A stretch of DNA of 6,326 bases, from NCBI GenBank assembly GCA_013697395.1, contig JACCWY010000542.1, positions 1 to 6,326 on the forward strand, read 5' to 3'. This stretch comes from Chloroflexota bacterium. Its GTDB lineage: Bacteria > Chloroflexota > Limnocylindria > QHBO01. The position numbers were made by a program, and so were the translations under genes. This document shows positions 1 to 5,387 of the stretch, piece by piece. The notes beneath the pieces are model-generated. The model was not told where the DNA came from, made no database searches, and saw only the letters and a program-made list of their open reading frames with translations. Within the stretch, counting starts at the first letter, position 1, and each line of letters starts with the position of its first letter.

Positions 1-317
1 CCAGAAGGCTCCCGCGCCGAGACCGAGCTCGAAGCGGCCACCGCTGAGCCGGTCGAGGGTTGCCGCCTGCTTGGCCAGCATCGCCGGCGGCCGCAGCGGC
101 AGGTTGGCGACGTCGGGGAAGAACCGCAGGCTGGTCGTGCGCGCCAGGAGGTCGGCGATCAGCGAGAACGTGTCGAGGAAGCGGCGCTGGTACGGATGGT
201 CCTGGATCCCGACCAGGTCAAGTCCGTGTGCCTCCGCGGCCAGCACTTGCTCCACGATCGCCGGATACGCCGCCGCGTACGGGGTGACGGAGATCCGAAC
301 GACAGGTCGCGCGGCAT
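1..317 (-). CDS. Luciferase-like monooxygenase family oxidoreductase, partial (C-terminus off the left edge), probable frameshift near the start
   Basis: From position 300 down to 1 the minus strand reads through 100 codons without a stop and gives a typical N-terminal part of a bacterial luciferase-like (flavin or F420-dependent) TIM-barrel oxidoreductase. It starts with a first beta strand (VRISVTPY), continues with a GLDLVGIQDHPY segment and a FLDTFSLIADLLARTT helix, and ends with the family signature LSGGRFELGLGAGAF just before the edge. Members oxidise or reduce diverse substrates with FMNH2 or F420; the substrate cannot be told from this part. The natural start would be the ATG at 317, whose A is shared with the gpsA stop (TGATG), a classic coupled arrangement. 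That ATG is one base out of frame with the protein body and hits a stop at 159-161. No ATG, GTG or TTG precedes the body in its own frame nearby. One extra base between about 300 and 317 would give a normal start such as MPRDLS-VRISVTPY. This is either a real frameshift or a sequence error. Confidence 0.8.
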
Positions 318-1318
318 CAGTCGCCGAGTTCGTCCTTCGGGGAGCGCGCCATGAGTGCGGCCACGGCGGCGAGCGGCGGACGCTGCTCGAACACGACCGA
401 GCGGACCTGCTCGGCGATCGGCATCTCGACGGCCTGCGCCGCGGCCAGCTCGAGCGCGCCGGTGACCGTGGCGACGCCCTCGGCGATGCCGGTGAGCCGT
501 TCCCCCGCCTCAGGCCACGGCACGCCGGTGGCGATCAGCTCGCCGGCCCGGCGGTTGCGCGACAGGGGCGACATGCAGGTCGCGATCAGGTCGCCCACGC
601 CGGCCAGCCCGGCGAAGGTCAGCGGATGGGCGCCGGCCGCAACGCCCAGCCGCGTCATCTCGGCCAGGCCGCGCGTGATGATGCCGGCCTTGGCCGAGTC
701 GCCGAACCCCAGCCCGTCGACCATGCCCGCCGCCAGCGCAACGATATTCTTCAGCGCCCCGGCCAGCTCGACGCCGATCACGTCGGGATTCGTGTACACC
801 CGGAACCGATCGGACGACAGGACCGATGCGAGCTCGGCCGCCAGCTCGGCGTCCGTCGATGCCACGACCGACCCGGCCGGCTTGCCGCCGGCGATCTCGC
901 GCGCTAGGTTCGGTCCCGACAGCGCGGCCACCCGACGCCCGGGCAGCTCCTCCTCGATGACCTCGGTCATGCGCAGGTGGGTACCCTCCTCGATCCCCTT
1001 CACCACCGACAGGATCGGCGCCTCCGGATGGAGCTTGTCCGCGACCTGTCGCAGCGTCGCGCGAACATGGGCCGACGGCACGGCGAGGACGTAGAAACGG
1101 TGCGGCTCGGCGAGGTAGGCGTGATCGGTCATCACCCGGACGTTGGGCGGGAACGTGATGCCGGGGAGGTATCGCTCATTCGTGCGGGCATGCGCCAGGC
1201 GCTGCGCAGCATCGGCCGTACGCGTCCAGAGGCTCACCGGGCGCTGCGCATCGGCCAGGAGGACCGCGAGAGTGGTGCCCCACGCGCCGGCCCCGATGAC
1301 GCCGATCTGGTCGGTCAC
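317..1318 (-). CDS. gpsA: Glycerol-3-phosphate dehydrogenase [NAD(P)+]
   Basis: Soluble cytoplasmic enzyme that interconverts dihydroxyacetone phosphate and sn-glycerol 3-phosphate with NAD(P)H, supplying the backbone for membrane phospholipids. The 333-residue product has the usual bacterial GpsA length. The N-terminal Rossmann fold carries GAGAWGTT (residues 9-16). VVKGIE with Lys107 and SGPNLA (134-139) follow. The C-terminal catalytic domain has GALKNI with the expected catalytic Lys190, then GFGDSAKAGIITRG, GVGDLIATC (241-249) and SRNRRAG (253-259), all hallmarks of the family. The start is GTG at 1316-1318, supported by a -10-like box exactly 7 nt upstream and by the normal distance to the GxGxxG motif; no convincing Shine-Dalgarno is present. 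The stop codon overlaps the ATG of the downstream monooxygenase by one base, so the two probably form an operon. The acyltransferase gene plsY, often next to gpsA in bacteria, is absent between der and gpsA. Confidence 0.97.
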   Translation of the reverse strand: MTDQIGVIGAGAWGTTLAVLLADAQRPVSLWTRTADAAQRLAHARTNERYLPGITFPPNVRVMTDHAYLAEPHRFYVLAVPSAHVRATLRQVADKLHPEAPILSVVKGIEEGTHLRMTEVIEEELPGRRVAALSGPNLAREIAGGKPAGSVVASTDAELAAELASVLSSDRFRVYTNPDVIGVELAGALKNIVALAAGMVDGLGFGDSAKAGIITRGLAEMTRLGVAAGAHPLTFAGLAGVGDLIATCMSPLSRNRRAGELIATGVPWPEAGERLTGIAEGVATVTGALELAAAQAVEMPIAEQVRSVVFEQRPPLAAVAALMARSPKDELGD

Positions 1319-1331
1319 GCCGCCGAGGATA
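1319..1331 (-). promoter_or_regulatory. Putative leaderless promoter (-10 box TATCCT) of gpsA
   Basis: On the minus strand TATCCT (1326-1331) is followed by 7 nt and then the GTG start of gpsA. A TAnnnT hexamer at this distance puts the predicted transcription start at or next to the first base of the start codon, so the mRNA would be leaderless. The same 7-nt spacing occurs in front of der and the glycosyltransferase. I see no good -35 hexamer. Confidence 0.55.
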
Positions 1332-1373
1332 GCAGCGCATAGCGTGGACCCGAGACCGGACAGCCGAGTTGTT

Positions 1374-1456
1374 GATACCCATGCACGGCGAGACTGCTAG
1401 CGCCCGTTCATTCGGCCGTAGTGGCCGCTCCGCAGGGTCGACTGAGCGTGGGTATC
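1374..1456. other. Branched inverted-repeat element (possible structured RNA) in the der-gpsA gap
   Basis: The 233-base gap between der and gpsA contains nested inverted repeats. An outer 11-bp stem pairs GATACCCATGC (1374-1384) with GCGTGGGTATC (1446-1456). It is complete in plus-strand RNA if U1382-G1448 pairs as a wobble; in minus-strand RNA the same position is a C-A mismatch. Directly inside lies a second helix, ACGGCG (1385-1390) with CGcCCGT (1401-1407), which has one bulged C. A third hairpin, CGGCC-gtagt-GGCCG (1413-1427), follows. Together they fold on paper as a three-way junction of 83 nt. The element is not a tRNA: no T-loop or anticodon arm fits, although the length is similar. 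No T-run follows on either strand, so it is not an obvious intrinsic terminator. It could be a small RNA, a der mRNA 3' structure or a chance fold. The rest of the gap, apart from the gpsA promoter, shows nothing recognisable. Confidence 0.35.
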
Positions 1457-1551
1457 CGTCTATCGGCCCTGAGCATGACGCCGATTCACCCGCTACCAAT
1501 CCGGGGGCGAATAGGTGTTTGGGTTCCGAGGTTCGGCGACCGGCGCCCGCC

Positions 1552-2985
1552 TCATCGGCTCCAGGAAACTCGGCGACGAGGGCGAACGGACTTGCGCGCG
1601 GCCTCCTCGGACTCGCGCTTGCGCAAGATGATCCGGATCGAGGTGCCCAGGAATCCGAACTTCTCGCGGATCTGGTTTTCGAGGTAGCGCCTGTAGCTGA
1701 AGTGGATGATCTCGGGGTCGTTGACGAAGATGACGAAGGTGGGCGGCGCCACGCCGACCTGGGTCGCGTACAGGATCTTGGGCAGCCTGTTGCGGACGTG
1801 GGAGGGCGGATGCGCGCGCACGGCGTCCATGACGACGCGGTTCAGCTCGCCGGTCGACACGCGCCGGTAGCGCTCCTCGGCGACGCGCAACGCCTCGCGC
1901 AGGATGCGCTCGACGCGCTGGCCCGTGAGCGCCGAGGCGAACACGATGTCGGCCCACACGAGGTAGGGCGCCTCTCGCCGCAGACGCTTGAGCCACTTGT
2001 CGGCAGTGAACTCGTCCTTTTCGACCGCGTCCCACTTGTTGAGGACCAACACGATTCCCTTGTGCGCCTCGAGCACGTAGCCGACGACGTGGGCGTCCTG
2101 GGCGGTGTAGCCCTCGGTCGCGTCGGTCATGACCACCACCACGTCGGCCGAGTCGATCGCCTTCATCGAGCGGAGCACGCTGTAGCGCTCGATCCCCCGC
2201 TCGATGCTGCCCCGGCGCCGGATGCCGGCCGTATCGACCAGCACGAGCCGCTGCCCGTCAAGCTCGACCGCGGTGTCGATCGGGTCGCGGGTCGTGCCCG
2301 GCACGTCCGAGACGATCATGCGCTCCGAGCCGAACACCCTGTTCACGAAGGTCGACTTTCCGGTGTTCGGGCGCCCGACGATGGCGATGCGCGGCGGACC
2401 CAGGTCGGTCTCCGCCAGCTCGGCCAGCTCCTCCTCGGTCATGTCGTCCGGCTCGACCGATGCCGCCGCCTCCGCCTCGGTCGGCGGCGGAAGGTTGTCG
2501 ACGATGAGGTCGGCCAGGTCGCCGGTGTTGCGACCGTGCTGGGCGCTGATGGTGATGGCCGGGTCGAATCCGAGCGCGTAGAACTCGACCGCATCGGCCT
2601 CGCGAGCCGGGTTGTCACCCTTGTTGATGACCAGGATGACCGGCGCATCGGCTCGTCTCAACCGGTCGGCGACCTCGTAGTCCAGCGGCGCCAGTCCGGC
2701 ATGGGCGTCCACCACGAAGAGGATGAGGTCCGACTCCTCGACCGCGACGCGTGCCTGGTCCTGCACGCGCTCCTCGATGTCCGTGCCTGGCTGGAGCTCC
2801 AGGCCGCCGGTGTCGACCACGGTGAACGTGCGGCCGTTCCACTCGGCGGTGCCGTACACGCGGTCCCGGGTGGTGCCGGAGACATCGGAGATGATCGCCA
2901 TGCGCTCGCCGATCAGCCGGTTGAAGAGCGTGCTCTTGCCGACGTTCGGGCGGCCGACGATGGCGACGACAGGAAGGGAGGGCAT
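1552..2985 (-). CDS. der: Ribosome biogenesis GTPase Der (EngA)
   Basis: Essential cytoplasmic GTPase with two tandem G domains that assists late assembly of the 50S ribosomal subunit. With the start at 2985 the protein has 477 residues, close to the family norm. G domain 1 shows GRPNVGKS (11-18), GTTRD (37-41), DTGG (58-61), NKGD (121-124) and SAQHG (147-151). An acidic linker (about 168-197) follows. G domain 2 shows GRPNTGKS (204-211), GTTRD (220-224), DTAG (251-254), NKWD (316-319) and SAL (351-353). The C-terminal KH-like domain (about 370-460) has PKILYATQVGVAPPTFVIFVN and a Lys/Arg-rich tail. An upstream in-frame start at 3054 exists, but its extra 23 residues look nothing like Der. 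The ATG at 2985 puts the P-loop at the normal distance and has a -10 box exactly 7 nt before it. Der faces away from the glycosyltransferase gene across a hairpin-rich intergenic region. Confidence 0.97.
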   Translation of the reverse strand: MPSLPVVAIVGRPNVGKSTLFNRLIGERMAIISDVSGTTRDRVYGTAEWNGRTFTVVDTGGLELQPGTDIEERVQDQARVAVEESDLILFVVDAHAGLAPLDYEVADRLRRADAPVILVINKGDNPAREADAVEFYALGFDPAITISAQHGRNTGDLADLIVDNLPPPTEAEAAASVEPDDMTEEELAELAETDLGPPRIAIVGRPNTGKSTFVNRVFGSERMIVSDVPGTTRDPIDTAVELDGQRLVLVDTAGIRRRGSIERGIERYSVLRSMKAIDSADVVVVMTDATEGYTAQDAHVVGYVLEAHKGIVLVLNKWDAVEKDEFTADKWLKRLRREAPYLVWADIVFASALTGQRVERILREALRVAEERYRRVSTGELNRVVMDAVRAHPPSHVRNRLPKILYATQVGVAPPTFVIFVNDPEIIHFSYRRYLENQIREKFGFLGTSIRIILRKRESEEAARKSVRPRRRVSWSR

Positions 2986-2998
2986 GCGCACGAGTGTA
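2986..2998 (-). promoter_or_regulatory. Putative leaderless promoter (-10 box TACACT) of der
   Basis: On the minus strand TACACT (2993-2998) is followed by 7 nt and then the ATG of der at 2985. There is no Shine-Dalgarno in those 7 nt. The arrangement predicts a transcript starting at the start codon and supports the ATG at 2985 over the upstream alternative at 3054. No clear -35 element is visible. Confidence 0.55.
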
Positions 2999-3032
2999 GC
3001 CGTGAGCGTCGCGGCGCTCGCTGGGGCCACTG

Positions 3033-3299
3033 ACCCGCACCACGGGCGAACCACGCCTGAGCCGGAGCTCCGACCTCTTCCACCCGTATCTGCGGGTCAT
3101 ATCGCGGCGGAGCCCGCCGATTTCCGCCGCTCCGCCCCGAGTTCACCCGCCCCACGGGTCGCCGGCCGACGCGTGCAGGATTTCGCCGCTCAGCGGCGCT
3201 ATCTCAGCCCCGAGGCCTGGACCGGCGGGCTTCCGGTGCAATTTCCGCGCTCATCGGCGCAGGATCGACACGAGACCCGACTCTGGCGGCCTCGGGTCT
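3033..3299. repeat. Series of short ACCCG/CGGGT-type hairpins in the divergent intergenic region
   Basis: The 369 bases between der and the glycosyltransferase hold no convincing gene but many small stems. ACCCG-cacca-CGGGC lies at 3033-3047 (4-bp CCCG/CGGG stem). ACCCG-tatctg-CGGGT is at 3082-3097, and ACCCG-cccca-CGGGT is at 3145-3159. A diverged AGCCC/GGGCT stem spans 3206-3231. The strongest is AGACCCGA (3273-3280) with TCGGGTCT (3292-3299), a perfect 8-bp stem with an 11-nt loop. An additional 8-bp inverted repeat pairs GGCGGAGC (3106-3113) with GCTCCGCC (3129-3136). The recurrence of the ACCCG/CGGGT arms with changing loops suggests either repeated protein-binding sites or repeated RNA hairpins. 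In very GC-rich DNA some short stems are expected by chance; the 8-bp ones are less so. Confidence 0.45.
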
Positions 3300-3320
3300 G
3301 GTTGTCGCCGCTCAGCGGCG
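3121..3320. repeat. Palindromic motif TTTCgCCGCTcAGCGGCG repeated at 60-61 base period
   Basis: Four related motifs occur at regular intervals in the der/glycosyltransferase divergent region. The perfect 15-base palindrome CGCCGCT-c-AGCGGCG appears at 3184-3198 and again at 3306-3320. A diverged copy, TTTCCGCGCTCATCGGCGC, begins at 3242. A half-copy, TTTCCGCCGCTCCGCC, begins at 3121. Measured from the aligned C of TTTC (3124, 3184, 3245, 3306) the spacing is 60, 61 and 61 bases. The roughly 41 bases between copies differ from each other but mostly contain an ACCCG/CGGGT-like hairpin. The spacing is close to six turns of B-DNA, so the sites would lie on one face of the helix. The copies are too diverged and too short for a CRISPR array, and no cas gene is present. 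Confidence 0.5.
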
Positions 3321-3341
3321 CGGCAGTAGGTGCCGAGCCGA

Positions 3342-3354
3342 TAGGATCGGTCCT
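3342..3354 (+). promoter_or_regulatory. Putative leaderless promoter (-10 box TAGGAT) of the glycosyltransferase gene, inside a palindrome
   Basis: TAGGAT (3342-3347) is followed by 7 nt and the GTG start at 3355, the same geometry as der and gpsA. The box sits inside the palindrome CCGAT-agg-ATCGG (3338-3350), which could be an operator overlapping the core promoter. The 7 nt before GTG contain no usable Shine-Dalgarno. No clear -35 hexamer is present; the region where one would lie adjoins the last CGCCGCTcAGCGGCG palindrome. Confidence 0.5.
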
Positions 3355-4602
3355 GTGAAGATCGGGATCGTGGCCACCAGGCTGGCCGGAGTCGACGGCG
3401 TGACGTTCGAGACGGCCAAGTGGGAAGCCGTGCTCGACGGCATGGGCCACGACCTCCGCCTGTGCGCCGGCGAGGTCGACGCGCTGCGCTACCAGGCGCG
3501 CCTGGTGCCGCCGATGCACTTCAGCTACCCGCCCGCGGCGCGGGTGACCGCCGCCGCATTCGACGCCGGCAGCGACCCGACCGCGGTGCGCGCCGAGATC
3601 GATCGCCTGGCCGGCCTCCTGCTCCCGGTCCTGCTCGACTGGGCCAATCTCCACGCACTGGATGCCCTCATCGTCGAGAACGCGTGGGCCATCCCGATGC
3701 ACCTGCCGCTCGGCATCGCGTTGCGTCGCCTGGTCGAAGAGCTGCGCCTGCCGACCATCGGCCATCACCACGACTTCTGGTGGGAGCGCGAGCGATTCAG
3801 CACGTGCGTCGTGCCGGAGTTGCTCGAGGAGGCGTTCCCGCCCCATTTGCCGTGGGTCGAACACGTGACCATCAACAGCCTCGCGGCCCGTGCGCTCCGA
3901 GACCATCGCGGCCTCGAGTCGACGGTGGTCCCGAATGTCTTCGACTTCAGTTCACCGCGGCCTCGGCGCTCGCCGGCCATCCGCCGCCAGCTGCGGCGCG
4001 AGCTTGGCATGACCGACGAGGGACTCCTCGTCGTGCAGCCGACCAGGGTGGTGCCACGCAAGGGCATCGAGCTCGCCATCGAGCTCGTCGGGCAGCTGGA
4101 AGACCCCGACGCCGTGCTGCTCATCACCTCGCCGGCCGGCGACGAGGGGCTCGACTACCTCATGCATCTCGAGCGCCTTGCCGAACGGCACAAGGTGAAC
4201 CTGCGCTACGCCGCCGATCGCTTCGCGCCCGACCACGAGGGGAAGCCGATTCGCCCGGCGCATTCCCTTCATGACGCATACCTGGCGGCGGACCTGCTCA
4301 CCTACCCGAGCCTGTACGAGGGCTACGGCAACGCGCTCGTCGAAGCGCTCTTCTACGGTGTGCCCGTGGTCGTCAATCGCTATCCCGTCTACGTGGCCGA
4401 CATCGCGCCGCTCGGCGCGCGCTTCATCGAGATCGAGAGCGCCATCACCGACGACACGGTGCGCGAGGTGCGCTCTCTCCTGGGCAATCCCCGCCGACTG
4501 CGGGAGAACGCCCGCCACAACTTCGATGTCGGCCGACGGAAGCTCTCGTACACGGTCCTGCGCCGCCACCTCCGAAAGCTGCTCAACGACGTGGCCGACT
4601 AG
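3355..4602 (+). CDS. GT-B fold glycosyltransferase, GT4-like
   Basis: A 415-residue protein with the layout of a retaining GT-B glycosyltransferase, acting on an unknown acceptor in the cytoplasm with a probable nucleotide-sugar donor. The N-terminal half begins MKIGIVATRLAGVDGV, the beta strand and glycine loop typical of the acceptor domain. It also carries a striking HHHDFWWERERF stretch at 137-148. The C-terminal Rossmann domain starts with LLVVQPTRVVPRKGIELAIEL (224-244), where Arg231 and Lys236 match the phosphate-binding Arg/Lys of the GT4 family. YEGYGNALVEA contains the E-x7-E motif (Glu322 and Glu330). No signal peptide or membrane segment is visible. The GTG start has a -10 box 7 nt upstream. 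It is the only plus-strand gene and is flanked by unrelated genes, so context does not reveal its product; glycolipid, polysaccharide and compatible-solute synthesis are all possible. Its stop lies 12 bases from the stop of the convergent methyltransferase. Confidence 0.88.
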   Translation: MKIGIVATRLAGVDGVTFETAKWEAVLDGMGHDLRLCAGEVDALRYQARLVPPMHFSYPPAARVTAAAFDAGSDPTAVRAEIDRLAGLLLPVLLDWANLHALDALIVENAWAIPMHLPLGIALRRLVEELRLPTIGHHHDFWWERERFSTCVVPELLEEAFPPHLPWVEHVTINSLAARALRDHRGLESTVVPNVFDFSSPRPRRSPAIRRQLRRELGMTDEGLLVVQPTRVVPRKGIELAIELVGQLEDPDAVLLITSPAGDEGLDYLMHLERLAERHKVNLRYAADRFAPDHEGKPIRPAHSLHDAYLAADLLTYPSLYEGYGNALVEALFYGVPVVVNRYPVYVADIAPLGARFIEIESAITDDTVREVRSLLGNPRRLRENARHNFDVGRRKLSYTVLRRHLRKLLNDVAD

Positions 4603-4614
4603 GTCGCCGAAATC

Positions 4615-5373
4615 CTAGACGAGGCCGCGGGTCGCCCACGCCGTCGCCGTGATCACAAACGGCGCGGTGGGGAGCAGGGCCCGGCAACGTTCGCGCAGCT
4701 CGGCCTGCCCTTCCGCGTCGAGGCTGGCCACGTGCGAGCCCGCCGGACCGACGCCGAGGACGAACGGCTCCCACCAGGCGTCGAAGGTCGGATGCTTCAG
4801 GCTGACCGAATGGGCCGTCTCCTCGATCTCCCGCAGCCCGGCAGCCTCGAACAGCTCAGCCAGGTGACCCTCTCGGGTGCCCGCGAGCTGCGATTCATCG
4901 TCGACCTCGGGGTCCATCTCACGCGCCACCTGCCAGAACACGGCGAGCGGGCCGTGACCGCCCGCGTGATCCCAGACGCACGCGGCGACGACACCACCCT
5001 GCCGGGTCACGCGCGCCATCTCGGTCAATCCGGCGACCGGATCCGACATGAAGTGGACCACGAGCTGGGCGAGTGCCGCGTGGAACGTTCGGTCCGCGAA
5101 CGGTAGCTGCTCAGCGGATGCCCGTCGCACGTCGACGCCGGGGTTTCGAGCGCGCGCAGCTGCGACGAACGGCTCGGAGGGATCCACGGCCGAGACGGAA
5201 CCGGGGCCCAGCCGCTCGACGAGCGCGCCGGTGAGTGCGCCGGGGCCGCAACCGACGTCGAGCGCGCGCTGGCCGCCGCGCACCCCCGCCAGGTCGGCGA
5301 GCTGCGGGGAGAGCAGCCGCGAGTACCTGCCCATGAAGCGGTCGTATGCCTCGGCGGCGACATTGAAGGTCAC
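4615..5373 (-). CDS. Class I SAM-dependent methyltransferase
   Basis: A 252-residue soluble protein of the Methyltransf_11 type, transferring a methyl group from S-adenosylmethionine to an unidentified small molecule. After an N-terminal cap (FNVAAEAYDRFMGRYSRLLSP) comes motif I, LDVGCGPG (38-45). The acidic ribose-binding residue follows in VDPSEPF (Asp64). The QLPFADRTFHAA segment (89-100) is the usual motif II region, and ARVTRQGGVVAACVWD (120-135) is the post-motif strand. The C-terminal part is likely the substrate lid and gives no specificity clue. The start is GTG at 5371-5373, preceded at 9 nt by AGGAG. That Shine-Dalgarno overlaps the TAG stop of ispH, so the two genes are almost certainly cotranscribed. 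A role in quinone or isoprenoid methylation is tempting because of the neighbour, but the sequence does not show it. Confidence 0.92.
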   Translation of the reverse strand: MTFNVAAEAYDRFMGRYSRLLSPQLADLAGVRGGQRALDVGCGPGALTGALVERLGPGSVSAVDPSEPFVAAARARNPGVDVRRASAEQLPFADRTFHAALAQLVVHFMSDPVAGLTEMARVTRQGGVVAACVWDHAGGHGPLAVFWQVAREMDPEVDDESQLAGTREGHLAELFEAAGLREIEETAHSVSLKHPTFDAWWEPFVLGVGPAGSHVASLDAEGQAELRERCRALLPTAPFVITATAWATRGLV

Positions 5374-5380
5374 GGTCGCG

Positions 5381-5387
5381 ATCTCCT
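5381..5387 (-). promoter_or_regulatory. Shine-Dalgarno site of the methyltransferase, overlapping the ispH stop
   Basis: On the minus strand the ispH stop TAG (5386-5388) runs into AGGAGAT (5381-5387), 9 nt before the GTG start at 5373 when counted from AGGAG. Ribosomes finishing ispH would sit on this site, which favours reinitiation. It fixes the GTG as the start and shows that this genome uses Shine-Dalgarno initiation for genes inside operons. Confidence 0.7.

Noticed and set aside
71..907. A 278-codon open frame on the plus strand
   Set aside because: It is antisense to gpsA and the monooxygenase; both of those show family motifs and this frame shows none.
1374..1456. A tRNA gene with a long variable arm, suggested by the 7-bp GATACCC/GGGTATC ends and 83-nt length
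   Set aside because: On neither strand is there a TTC-type T-loop, a D-loop or an anticodon arm in the right place.
1510..1551. An intrinsic terminator after der
   Set aside because: The only stem (GGCG-ccggt-CGCC on the minus strand) is short and no T-run follows.
1369..3033. A 554-codon open frame on the plus strand
   Set aside because: It lies antisense over the whole of der, which is certain from its two sets of G motifs. The translation is low-complexity, rich in Asp, Arg, Val and His, as expected for a shadow frame in GC-rich DNA.
2986..3054. N-terminal extension of Der from a start at 3054
   Set aside because: The 23 extra residues do not look like Der, and the predicted transcription start from the TACACT box would exclude them.
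3121..3320. Regularly spaced repeats read as a CRISPR array
   Set aside because: Repeats are short (15-20 bases), palindromic and strongly diverged; the intervals contain their own hairpins, and no cas genes are nearby.
3199..3906. A 235-codon minus-strand open frame covering part of the divergent region
   Set aside because: Most of it is antisense to the glycosyltransferase and its composition is that of a shadow frame; no domain is recognisable.
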